Counted from the stretch's first letter, positions 26,177-36,965 are shown. The stretch is 64,000 nt of DNA from Allium sativum (GCA_030737875.1 CM060921.1:406574192-406638191), one strand, 5' to 3'. The notes: generated by a model from the letters alone, not told the origin. A program made the numbers and translations.

Positions 26177-27378
26177 ACTAGTTATTTTCCGATCTAAATA
26201 TTTAAATATAATATGGCTATGGAATAAAATGTAATTGATGTAAGCATGTTCATCGATTCAAGTTTATTTCTGTTTCCTCTTGAATCTTGAGTTTTGGGCA
26301 TGGCTATCTTTATTCTCATGACAAGTTTATGATCTATTTAGCAGCTTTCTTGATTCGTAATGATGTTATCATCATGTTATAATCTTTATGCCTATCATGA
26401 TGATGTTTTTCTCTCTGATCTTGTTTTTATGCAAAATTCTACCTTTCCCTATTTTCTTTTGATAAACCTTGGTCAATTTCGGACCTAGGCCTAAACTACG
26501 ATATACGTGCGATTTGTATACGGGGAAATATTGGGACATTGCCTATTTGGTGGAATTGATGGCATAACATAAAATTGAATACTTGGGTAAATTGGTGTAA
26601 ACATGTTATACATGTAATTACATGTAATTTTGGGTATAAAATTTGATCTATGTAATGTAACATGAGACTTGAGATATGTGAAAAGCTAGAACTTGTTATA
26701 GGTAAATTTGTATAAACATGGTATACATATAATTTTGGGTATATGTGTAAATTTGGCATGTAAACCAAGTTTTGGGCATAAACTGTAAACTAGAATGTTA
26801 AATCAAGTTTGGACATGAATTGTGAATTTGGATATTTAATCTAGATTTGGTATAAAATAGTAACTACTAGATTTGGGTTAGCATATATAATTTGACATAG
26901 ATCTTGGGTTATGTAAATTGGGCAAGAATTTGGTATATGTCATGAAACTTAATAGGGGTTGATTTGACATAAACTTGGAAATTATGTAAATTAGCATAAT
27001 TTGGAATGTGCATTATGACATTCATATTAAAATGCAAATTGGGTAATTTGACATGAATCATGGAATATGTAATTTGACATATTACATTTAGTATTGGTAA
27101 GTAAGCCTTGTTTTAGGCATAGGCTATAAAATTAGAATATTAATCAGAATGGGGTTGGCTAAATTAAGTTAATTTAGCATAATAAGCATATTAGCATAAT
27201 TTTGGATCTAGCCATAATTGTGAGCAACTGACATGTACATTAGGCTTGGCAAGAATGGTATAGTTATATCTGATTTATGGGGAGGTGGGCCATAATAATA
27301 AATGTTGATTAATGTAAATTAGGGACATAAAGATAATTGGAATATATTAATGACATTTCTTTCTAATCACATATACCT

Positions 27379-27470
27379 GAATGTTCTAGGGTGACAGAGA
27401 GGATAGTGTCTAGGCTTGGGTTTGGAAAATACAAGTTTCTTGCCCTCCCTGGCTATCCCTAACTGATCTG
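27379..27470 (+). other. 92-bp highly conserved block (B 5' LTR)
   Basis: From GAATGTTCTAGGGTGACAG to the CTATCCCTAACTGATC region. It differs at only about three positions from the C copy (39,695-39,785, opposite strand), although the surrounding LTR sequence hardly aligns. Imperfect inverted ends CTAGGG/CCCTAG. Function unknown. Confidence 0.75.
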
Positions 27471-27539
27471 ACGGACATGATGGTTACCTTAAAAACCTAA
27501 TTTGAAAATTAGATGCATGACAACTGTATGGACACGAGG

Positions 27540-27610
27540 TTGGACTCATTTATGGTATAAGACTGCCCGGACCCGCCCGACGAATCCAGCAACCATAAAT
27601 GGTAGCCCAA
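27540..27610 (+). other. Covarying hairpin (B 5' LTR)
   Basis: Inner stem ATTTATGGT (27,548-27,556) pairs with ACCATAAAT (27,592-27,600). Outer TTGG (27,540-27,543) pairs with CCAA (27,607-27,610). The loop keeps CTGCCCGGACCCGCC. Homologous hairpins in A and C have different but still paired bases. Confidence 0.7.
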
Positions 27611-27638
27611 TGTGAGAGGTCCTACAAGGTTGCGGTAG

Positions 27639-28078
27639 TAATATGATTAGGCTAATGACACTTAACCAATATGGTATGAATGGGTGGGTTAAGTAATATG
27701 ATTAGGCTAATGACACTTAACCAATATGGTATGAATGGGTGGGTTAAGTAATATGACCAGGCTAATGACACTTAACCAATATAGTATGAATGGGTGGGTT
27801 AAGTAATATGATTAGGCTAATGACACTTAACCAATATGGTATGAATGGGTGGGTTAAGTAATATGACATGGCTAATGACACTTAACCAATATATTATGAA
27901 TGGGTGGGTTAACTAATATGATTAGGCTAATGACACTTAACCAATATGGTATGAATGGGTGGGTTAAGTAATATGATTAGGCTAATGACACTTAACCAAT
28001 ACAGTATGAATGAGTGGGTTAAGTAATATGACCAGGCTAATGACACTTAACGGTTATGACATGAATGGTTGAGTTAAT
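27639..28078 (+). repeat. 55-bp tandem array, eight copies (B 5' LTR)
   Basis: Eight units of TAATATGATTAGGCTAATGA and onward, each holding CTTAACC and, about 20 bases later, GGTTAAG, so every unit can fold as a small hairpin. The same eight-copy array is at 34,459-34,898. Confidence 0.92.
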
Positions 28079-28260
28079 TAAATCTTAATTAATGCCTAGG
28101 TCGGAATGATAACTTATGGAATGAAGTAAGTTAGGCGGGACAATAGATAAGATGAGATAACTTATGTAATAAGGAAAGATGTGCTTCATTGTAGATTAGA
28201 CAATATGTAAAGACATTACAATTGAAAGCGACATAAGTTATATTATAAAAAGGAACAAAA

Positions 28261-28345
28261 CATTGGTTAGGTTGGATAATCCTCTGAGTATCAATCTGAT
28301 GTTGATTCCGGTCTTCGGGGCTGGTATTTAGGGAATTATTCTCTC
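28261..28345 (+). other. UUCG-loop motif (B 5' LTR)
   Basis: About 85 bp centred on TCTGATGTTGATTCCGGTC, then TTCGGGGCTGG and TTAGGGAATT. CCGGTC and GGGCTGG can pair around a TTCG loop with one bulged G. Homologues at 31,681, 35,081, 48,599, 56,480, and on the minus strand at 2,512 and 36,594. Confidence 0.65.
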
Positions 28346-29591
28346 TCTCCAGTGTGTTTGTAAGTTAAGGGGTACTTGGTTGTAAAGATTGAATAAGAAC
28401 ATGTTATTGTACCATAACTGGGGTTAATGTATAAATAATAGGAATAACATGTTGTGGGCTTATTAATGGACTTAATATAGTTCAAGTTAAGAATTGAATT
28501 AATAAGCAAGTTGAAGGTTGGTATAAACGGAAAAAACCAAGTTAAATGATAAGACTGATGAGATGGCACAAGTGCATAATTAATGAATAGACATAGGGTC
28601 TAATGGAAAATAAAGCCAGGGCGCTTGATTAATCCCAGATGTTGGGGGTAATATGAATGACATGTAAAATATAAACACTTAACCAAGATAAGCATGTTGT
28701 GGGACATGGGAGGGGTTAAGTGGGTGCCTTGGGTGGCATGTGGAATTACTAATAGAAACCCTTAACCAAATTTAAAACATATAAGTGGACATGGAGAGGG
28801 TTAAGTGGGATGTACTAGAGGGGACCAAGCCTAGGTGGGATGCTTGGTGGGGGACCCTTTTCAGACCAGTAGCCCATTTCGTATCTTTGTGAGCTCGACC
28901 CATGTCGAGGACGGGACACGCCTACTGGGTTTGATTGTAAGAGGTCAAAATGGGTTAAACGGTGGCAACGCAAGTCCAATGGGGTCATGTACGTGCGTGG
29001 GCCCAGGCTGGTAGGTAAGACATTGTTGCATCGTGTAGGTATAAGCCGTGCATCTCCGTTGTATCGGGTTGCCACTTTGGGGAATGATACACCCCACTGT
29101 GGGGCCAGCACGGGTATCTACGAGTTAGGGAGCCGATCGCATAAGGGTTGGTGGGTACACCTAGTGGAGATAGGGGCAGGCGGCACCTATGTAGTCAGCT
29201 AGGGTACATAAGACTAGTATTATGATTACTAAGTAGTGGGTGGGATCACCTTATTATATAACACGGGCTACTAGTTGGGACACTAGTAGGGGGTAAGGAT
29301 CCTTGTTACAGAGGACAATAGTTGAAGTACTAGTAGAAATACGAAACATTCCATGAAAGACAATTGTAAAGACGCTAGTTAGGTGGTGCAGAGCAATATA
29401 GATGCCATAGAAATATCTTAATGGCGAAGCAGAGGAATCTTGTTATGTTTGATAGAAATCTTGCGAATTTATACTTAGTTATCGTGCCTGTAAGCTTATC
29501 TTATCACCATGCTTATGTTTACTTCAGTTTATTCATGCCATGTTATCTTTACCTATTTTTATGCTGAAGGTCACTAGGACTTACTCAGTCT

Positions 29592-29643
29592 TTATGACTG
29601 ACCCGTTTTGTTTCGCCTCTTTTCTTCCGTTCCCCCCCCCCAG
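29592..29643 (+). promoter_or_regulatory. Predicted branch point and 3' splice site in B LTR
   Basis: TTTATGACTGAC, a pyrimidine-rich stretch, a run of C, then CAG ending at 29,643. The same order is on the minus strand in the A-type fragment (AG at 25,162-25,161), in C (37,904-37,903) and in the A 5' LTR (61,705-61,704). Confidence 0.5.
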
Positions 29644-30009
29644 GTTCGCAGGGTGGGAATACAGCTTAGTGCGGATCTTTCCAAGCTCCAAGGCTCTTTC
29701 ATGTATGGCTTGGATTTCTCTTGGCTATGGCTTGTTTTGCTTTATTGGGGAATACTACAGTTTATTTTTATGCTTCTTTGTTTTTGAGCAAGACAGATAT
29801 TTTAACTATGTAATTGGGTATTGGAAGTTGATGGGCTTTTCTTGTAAACATTTATAAGTAAATAAATGATTTGAAGTACTTCCACTTTACTTTCCGCTGT
29901 TTTTATATATGTCTGTCTTGTAATATTTCTGTTCCAGTACCCATAATGCTCCATTGAAGTTAAGGCATTCCCTTTGTGAGTGACCTTAACGGATGTGGGT
30001 TGTTACATT

Positions 30010-30021
30010 TGGTATCAGAGC
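30010..30021 (+). other. Primer-binding site of B
   Basis: TGGTATCAGAGC two bases after the LTR end; initiator-Met-tRNA type. Confidence 0.93.
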
Positions 30022-30219
30022 AGGAGGTTACCAAACTGGGCAAAAGTTTTCAAAAACCTTCTGAAATTAGTTTTCAAAACGTTTACAAAGAAGCAAATTT
30101 TCAAGAAAATTTTGTTTTGATTAAAAGGCATATTCCACAAAGCCATATGCACTATCTTTTGATTCTCTCTTGAAATCTCTTCTCTCTCTTTTCACCATAG
30201 TTCTGTAGGCATCCGACAT

Positions 30220-30480
30220 ATGTCGGAGGGCAAAGGAGTGCCCAATCTCCATCTGTAGCTGCAGTAGTTCCATCTGCGTCTAATCTTATTTCAAGCTTTG
30301 TAGAATTGTCGTGCGATGGAGGTAGCTCTCGAGAGACTTGTCAACAAGCTATACAAGGATGGTAAGAACATAAAGAACACAAACCTAAGGAGGATAAACT
30401 TGTTGAAATGGCTTAATCCACGAAGGAGGGAAAAGGTGGAAGGAAAGATGCCAAAGTGAAGGAATAGTAAAACCCATGAC
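30220..30480 (+). pseudogene. gag remnant of B
   Basis: An ATG at 30,220 gives MSEGKGVPNLHL and then a stop, aligning with the MSEASEIPEG start of the A gag (61,131). After a large internal deletion the sequence resumes as MEVALERLVNKLYKDG, matching the ATFERLVDMALMDEE segment of A, followed by a lysine-rich stretch and stop. The capsid core and zinc knuckles are missing. The C interior has the same joined structure on the minus strand (about 37,390-37,180). Confidence 0.6.
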
Positions 30481-30599
30481 AAGAGAGAGTATCTTTAGTG
30501 AGAAGGGACATGTGGTTAAGTATTATAGGACAAGGGCAAAAAGGCAAGATCGTTGAGAGGGCAATTGTATGCTCTCACTACTAGCGTGCCTAAGAGAGA

Positions 30600-31240
30600 T
30601 GGTAACATTTCTGTTAAAGGTTTAGCTTTTCTTTTCTATCATCTCGCTAGAACTTTGTTTTTGTACATCGTGTCCTTTTAATTCTGCTTCGATAGTTAAG
30701 TCTCTGCACCTTAGTACTAGCGTAGTAGAGGATCCCATTTTTGTCTTAAATCCTGTTGGGGAATCGGCTCATTTATTCATGACTTGTTTGGATTTGAGAA
30801 CGTCTATGCTAAGTGTTGAGTTTAGGAGTAATGCCCCTGTTTTTGGGCTATGGGTTGATTCTAGGGATGAAGTGGTTATCCAATAAGGGTGCCATTCTCG
30901 GTTTCGAAAGGAGGGTAGTTAGACTCTTGACTCGCCTCGGTAATACCCTCGAAGTCCCGTGTAACCTTTAGGGTTTTGTCATGATTAGTCACCTAGAATC
31001 TCTGGGTAATTCATTGATCCACTCGAGTAGAGTTAGCCTCTAAGGCGGATGGGTCATTTCGCTTATGCATGAGTTGTGGAGAGTCACCTAAGTGAGTACA
31101 TTTGGCAACATGGTTGACATTTGTTTATTTTCAAGAGATAATTCATCTATGTGGAATACCTTCTAGTAAGTGAACGAGATCCAAGATTCACTAGTGAATT
31201 TTGGAGGGCTCGTGTCAAACCCTGAGTACGCAGTTATGTG
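30600..31240 (+). pseudogene. Protease and integrase remnants of B
   Basis: About 30,690-30,800 aligns with the A protease region. Around 30,860-30,965 a frame reads MKWLSNKGAILGFERRVVRL, the counterpart of [21 protein letters not shown] in A. About 31,120-31,215 gives ERDPRFTSEFWRA, the second catalytic-aspartate segment of integrase. RT and RNase H are absent. Frames are broken throughout, so no protein is expected. Confidence 0.65.
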
Positions 31241-31680
31241 TAAGCCGAGTATACTAGAAGGAGAATAAGTGAAATGAGTTCCAACTCATATTTTGGAAAT
31301 AAGAATCAAGAAGCTATGAGATTGTGAAGATTAAAGACGGTCAAAGCACAATGGAGTTAAGCTCAAGGGGATGTGGCTCAGAAGATTGAAGACTATATTC
31401 GTGCATCATATCACTTTTTAAGAGTATATCTTTTCCTGTAAGAGCTTACTCTTATGCTATCTTTTAGGTATATCCTCTCGGTCCTATTCTTAAACCCATT
31501 TCTGTTGCAAACCCCATAGGGAGTATGACTCATCTGTTAGTAATACATGTTAGGGCTTGGGGGTGTCCATTGGGTTGACTAAACTTTTTGGGTTTTATAG
31601 GATATGGGTTATCCTTTGGGAAGGGGTTTCTTGTGACCTAAAAGGAGTCCCTCATGCTTAGTTTCCTAGAGTCACATATA

Positions 31681-31765
31681 TATTGGTTGGGTTGAGAATT
31701 TCTTTGGGTATCAGTCTGATGTTGATTTCAGTCTTCGGGGCTGGTGCTTAGGGAATTCTTCTCCT
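31681..31765 (+). other. UUCG-loop motif (B interior)
   Basis: Second copy within the same element but outside the LTR, with about a dozen or more differences from the LTR copy; the TCTGATGTTGATTTCAGTC, TTCGGGGCTGG and AGGGAATT parts are kept. Confidence 0.65.
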
Positions 31766-32332
31766 AATCAGTATATATGTGACGTAGATTTCCAGTTTTG
31801 GAGTTGCCTAATGGGCACAAAGTTTTTACTTGCTTCTATCATTCGACTATATCTTTAGGTAGGAACAATTGGGTGTAAACATGTGTTTGAGACATGTTAT
31901 GATTAATGGTTGCAAGTGGTTGCTAGTGGTTGCTCGTGGATGCATATACACGCACATTAGGCACTAGATCGGCTCAGTCACCTTTCATATTGCATATGCA
32001 TGAGTGCTTATACTTGTTTATGGATGGATTTAAATGTGTTATCATGTGGATGTTGCATATGGATGAATGTTTGTGCACACATATAGTGTTTATGTGACTA
32101 GGACTATTTGCATACATGTTGGACTCATGGCACTAAACATATTTTGCATCTAGATGATCAATCAGGCCTGATCATTTGCATTAGACAAGGAACATATACA
32201 CACACTTCTTGCATATATTCATACAACATTAGAAATCTCTTAAGGACAATGAATGCCTGTGATTGATGATTGAGTAGATGGATGATTGGATGGTAGGACA
32301 CATTCTTCTTAACTTGAAGATTTCGGGGACGA
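31766..32332 (+). other. B interior, 3' untranslated part
   Basis: No coding similarity seen. Contains GGTTGC/GTGG near-repeats (31,905-31,945) and a segment (31,940-32,010) whose reverse complement recurs twice at 35,918-36,080, the B-C junction. Confidence 0.5.
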
Positions 32333-32353
32333 AATCCTTTAAGGAGGGGAGAA
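32333..32353 (+). other. Polypurine tract of B
   Basis: GGGGACGAAATCCTTTAAGG region ending in AGGGGAGAA directly before TGTAACAACCCG at 32,354. Confidence 0.85.
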
Positions 32354-35300
32354 TGTAACAACCCGAATTTTAATAACATGTTAAAACAATAAATCAAGGT
32401 ATAATTAATTTTTAAGAGAAGAATTAAGAGAAACGGGTTGCGCCATTGCGTCCGTCTCGAAATTCTGCTTGGAAATGAGTCCCAGTTTGCGAGAATCGGA
32501 GTCCGTATGAAGAAGATATGGACGAACGAAGTTAGGCAGGAAAACCGAAAACAGACCAGAATACACTGGCGCACTTGTGAAGTGCGCCAGTGCAAAAATA
32601 CACTAGCGCACCTGCAAAGTGCGCCCATACAAATCCAACACCGAATTCTAGAGTGTTCTGAGGTGACGTGTCTTCTTTTGAATGGCTGGATGATGTGTAT
32701 TCGAGCTGTGCGATTCTGATGACTTCTGGACTGATCTGAAGGCTCTAAATCACCCTATTCTCCTATAAAAAGACCCTAAGACCTAGCCTAAACCCACACA
32801 AATCATTCTAATAACAAAATAATGCTGAAATCTCTCTTGAGCCATGGCCGCCGTCTCTACTCTTCTTCTTAAGCTTTCATACGCAATCCAATGCAAAGAT
32901 GAAGACTTCTACAATGATTCAAGGAGATGAATCAACAACGCTACAACGTTCTACGAAAAATTTCAAGTCTTAATTCGCTAGCCATGCTATGTAAGTACTA
33001 GTTATTTTCCGATCTAAATATTTAAATATAATATGGCTATGGAATAAAATGTAATTGATGTAAGCATGTTCATCGATTCAAGTTTATTTCTGTTTCCTCT
33101 TGAATCTTGAGTTTTGGGCGTGGCTATCTTTATTCTCATGACAAGTTTATGATCTATTTAGCAGCTTTCTTGATTCGTAATGATGTTATCATCATGTTAT
33201 AATCTTTATGCCTACAATGATGATGTTTTTCTCTCTGATCTTGTTTTTATGCAAAATTCTACCTTTCCCTATTTTCTTTTGATAAACCTTGGTCAATTTC
33301 GGACCTAGGCCTAAACTACGATATACGTGCGATTTGTATACGGGGAAATATTGGGACATTGCCTATTTGGTGGAATTGATGGCATAACATAAAATTGAAT
33401 ACTTGGGTAAATTGGTGTAAACATGTTATACATGTAATTACACGTAATTTTGGGTATAAAATTTGATCTATGTAATGTAACATGAGACTTGAGATATGTG
33501 AAAAGCTAGAACTTGTTATAGGTAAATTTGTATAAACATGGTATACATATAATTTTGGGTATATGTGTAAATTTGGCATGTAAATCAAGTTTTGGGCATA
33601 AACTGTAAACTAGAATGTTAAATCAAGTTTGGACATGAATTGTGAATTTGGATATTTAATCTAGATTTGATATAAAATAGTAACTACTAGATTTGGGTTA
33701 GCATATATAATTTGACATAGATCTTGGGTTATGTAAATTGGACAAGAATTTGGTATATGTCATGAAACTTAATAGGGGTTGATTTGACATAAACTTGGAA
33801 ATTATGTAAATTAGCATAATTTGGAATGTGCATTATGACATGCTTATTAAAATGCAAATTGGGTAATTTGACATAAATCATGGAATATGTAATTTGACAT
33901 ATTACATTTAGTATCGGTAAGTAAGCTTTGTTTTAGGCATAGGCTATAAAATTAGAATATTATTCAGAATGGGGTTGGCTAAATTAAGTTAATTTAGCAT
34001 AATAAGCATATTAGCATAATTTTGGATCTAGCCATAATTGTGAGCAATTGACATGTACATTAGGCTTGGCAAGAATGGTATAGTTATATCTGATTTATGG
34101 GGAGGTGGGCCATAATAATAAATGTTGATTAATGTAAATTAGGGACATAAAGATAATTGGAATATATTAATGACATTTCTTTCTAATCACATATACCTGA
34201 ATGTTCTAGGGTGACAGAGAGGATAATGTCTAGGCTTGGGTTTGGAAAATACAAGTTTCCTGCCCTCCCTGGCTATCCCTAACTGATCTGACGGACATGA
34301 TTGTTACCTTAAAAACCTAATTTGAAAATTAGATGCATGACAACTGTATGGACACGAGGTTGGACTCATTTATGGTATAAGACTGCCCGGACCCGCCCGG
34401 CGAATCCAGCAACCATAAATGGTAGCCCAATGTGAGAGGTCCTACAAGGTTGCGGTAGTAATATGATTAGGCTAATGACACTTAACCAATATGGTATGAA
34501 TGGGTCAGTTAAGTAATATGATTAGGCTAATGACACTTAACCAATATGGTATGAATGGGTGGGTTAAGTAATATGACCAGGCTAATGACACTTAACCAAT
34601 ATAGTATGAATGGGTGGGTTAAGTAATTTGATTAGGCTAATGACACTTAACCAATATGGTATGAATGGGTGGGTTAAGTAATATGACCAGGCTAATGACA
34701 CTTAACCAATATAGTATGAATGGGTGGGTTAACTAATATGATTAGGCTAATGACACTTAACCAATATGGTATGAATGGGTGGGTTAAGTAATATGATTAG
34801 GCTAATGACACTTAACCAATACAGTATGCATGAGTGGGTTAAGTAATATGACCAGGCTAATGACACTTAACGGTTACGACATGAATGGTTGAGTTAAGTA
34901 AATCTTAATTAATGCCTAGGTAGGAATGATAACTTATGGAATGAAGTAAGTTAGGCGGGACAATAGATAAGATGAGATAACTTATGTAATAAGGAAAGAT
35001 GTGCTTCATTGTAGATTAAACAATATGTAAAGACATTACAATTGAAAGCGACATAAGTTATATTATAAAAAGGAACAAAACATTGGTTAGGTTGGATAAT
35101 CCTTTGAGTATCAATCTGATGTTGATTCCGGTCTTCGGGGCTGGTATTTAGGGAATTATTCTCTCTCTCCAGTGTGTTTGTAAGTTAAGGGGTACTTGGT
35201 TGTAAAGATTGAATAAGAACATGTTATTGTACCATAACTGGGGTTAATGTATAAATCATAGGAATAACATGTTGTGGGCTTATTAATGGACTTAATATAG

Positions 35301-35917
35301 TTCAAGTTAAGAATTGAATTAATAAGCAAGTTGAAGGTTGGTATAAACGGAAAAAGCCAAGTTAAATGATAAGACCGATGAGATGGCACAAGCGCATAAT
35401 TAATGAATAGACATAGGGTCTAATGGCAAATAAAGCCAGGGCGCTTGATTAATCCCAGACGTTGGGGGTAATATGAATGACATGTAAAATATAACCTATA
35501 AACACTTAACCAAGATAAGCATGTAGTGGGATATGGGAGGGGTTAAGTGGGTGCCTTGGGTGGCATGTGGAATTACTAATAGAAACCCTTAGCCTAATTT
35601 AAAACATGTAAGTGGACATGGAGGGGGTTAAGTGGGATGTACTAGAGGGGACCAAGCCTAGGTGGGATGCTTGGTGGGGGACCCTTTTCAGACCAGTAGC
35701 CCATTTCGTATCTTTGTGAGCTCGACCCATGTCGAGGACGGGAGACGCCTACTGGGTTTGAATGTAAGAGGTCAAAATGGGTTAAACGGTGGAAACGCAA
35801 GTCCAACGGGGTCATGTACGTGCGTGGGCTCGGGCTGGTAGGTAAGACGTTGTTGCATTGTGTAGGTATAAGCCGTGCATCTCCGTTGTATCGGGTTGCC
35901 ACTTTGGGGAATGATAC
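32354..35917 (+). mobile_element. 3' LTR of element B, truncated
   Basis: Matches 25,534 to about 29,090 of the 5' LTR nearly base for base, including TATA (32,764), donor-like GTAAGT (32,991), conserved block (34,199-34,290), hairpin (34,360-34,430), eight 55-bp repeats (34,459-34,898) and UUCG motif (35,081-35,165). It stops at GAATGATACAC, so the last ~0.9 kb with the acceptor and LTR terminus is missing. Confidence 0.92.
34459..34898 (+). repeat. 55-bp tandem array, eight copies (B 3' LTR)
   Basis: Same copy number as 27,639-28,078, in contrast to the D array, so this array has been stable since insertion. Confidence 0.92.
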
Positions 35918-36080
35918 ACTTGGATCATATGCAATACGAAAATGTGACTGAACCGATCTAGTGCCTAAAGTGTGTAAATGCATCCAACGGGGTCATATAC
36001 AAACATATGCACTTGGATCCATATGCAATATGAAAATGTGACTGAGCCGATCTAGTGCCTAAAGTGTGTAAATGCATCCA
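35918..36080. repeat. Rearrangement junction with ~70-bp direct duplication
   Basis: Two similar copies (35,918-35,989 and 36,011-36,080) of a segment reading ACTTGGATC, CATATGCAATA, GCCGATCTAGTGCC and ATGCATCCA are separated by about 21 bp. They are reverse complements of the 31,940-32,010 type of element interior. The spacer ACGGGGTCATATAC resembles B LTR text at 35,806-35,820. The left side is the B LTR and the right side the C interior. Confidence 0.75.
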
Positions 36081-36593
36081 CGATCAACCACTAGCAACCA
36101 CTCGTAACCACTTGCAACCATCAATCATAACATGTTTCAAATACATGTTTACATCCATTGGCTTCTACCTAAGGATCGAAGATATGACCAAGAGGATATA
36201 TCTTAAAAAGAGAAAAACAAGTATGCGTCAATTCCTACAAAAAGATCAAGGATATATCCTTAAGAAAAAGAGTATGGCGTGTGTGTCTTATCTTCAATTC
36301 CCCCATATCGCGTCTTCTTGAGCTTTACTCCACTGTACCTTAACTAATTTAACTTCACGATTGCGAAGTTTCTTGATCTCCATTTCCAAAATAAACAGAT
36401 GTTAACCATGATACCAAGTGTATATACTAAGATGATTTTAGGTATCTCCTCTTAGCTTATCCATCAACTATGAGGGTCAAAAGATAAAGGTCACTACGTA
36501 CATTTTACCTCTCTGAAGGTTAGTCCTTCTCTATTTAGAGAGCCTCCCACAACTATTTATCTCTCACGCAAACCATCCTAGTAGAACTCGTCA

Positions 36594-36660
36594 TACCTCA
36601 AGTACAAGCCCCAAAGGCCTAAACCAATATCAGACAAGCACCCAAGGAATATCTCCTTCG
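36594..36660 (-). other. UUCG-type motif (C interior)
   Basis: Minus strand TTGGGTGCTTGTCTGATATT, then GGCCTTTGGGGCTTG; the loop is CTTTGG instead of CTTCGG. Confidence 0.5.
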
Positions 36661-36719
36661 AATTTGGACGATCTACGTGAGATGATATAAAAAACCAACC
36701 AAGCAATTGAGCACTTAAC

Positions 36720-36965
36720 CGACTCTGACTACCATCGCCAATCTTGCTCCAAAACTTAACTATAGCTACTCTCAAATCCCTACAAACCAAAGATAAATTG
36801 GTTGAACCACCAATTGGATTTGAGACACTAGTGGGATCTTTCTACTATATAAGTACTACGGTGCAGAGTCTCAACTATGGAAGTAGATATGAACAAAGGC
36901 GAAGTGTTAAGATCGAAATAATACTAACTGGTTGATCAAAATGAAAAGCTAAACTTTTCTAACAG
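36720..36965 (-). pseudogene. Protease-region remnant of C
   Basis: Aligned to 60,110-59,950 of A by VSNPIGG and CRDLRV blocks. Several stops, and the catalytic DSG is not recognisable. Not functional. Confidence 0.6.

Larger units (their letters stand above)
25534..30007 (+). mobile_element. 5' LTR of element B (4,474 bp)
   Basis: Begins TGTAACAACCCGAATTTT and ends GGGTTGTTACA, followed two bases later by the primer site. In order it holds a TATA box (25,944), a donor-like GTAAGT (26,171), a 92-bp conserved block (27,379), a covarying hairpin (27,540-27,610), eight 55-bp repeats (27,639-28,078), the UUCG motif (28,261) and an acceptor-like site (29,643). Confidence 0.92.
25534..35917 (+). 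mobile_element. Non-autonomous gypsy element 'B', 3' truncated
   Basis: Plus-strand element: LTR 25,534-30,007, primer site 30,010, a 2,346-bp interior with decayed gag, protease and integrase scraps, polypurine tract, then a second LTR from 32,354 cut at about 35,917. The LTRs are about 98-99% alike by eye. It inserted into the probable 3' LTR of A. The possible target duplication TGTCG (25,529-25,533) cannot be checked because the other end is deleted. Its interior shares the same large internal deletions as element C, so both belong to a shortened lineage that would need A-like proteins to move. Confidence 0.85.
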
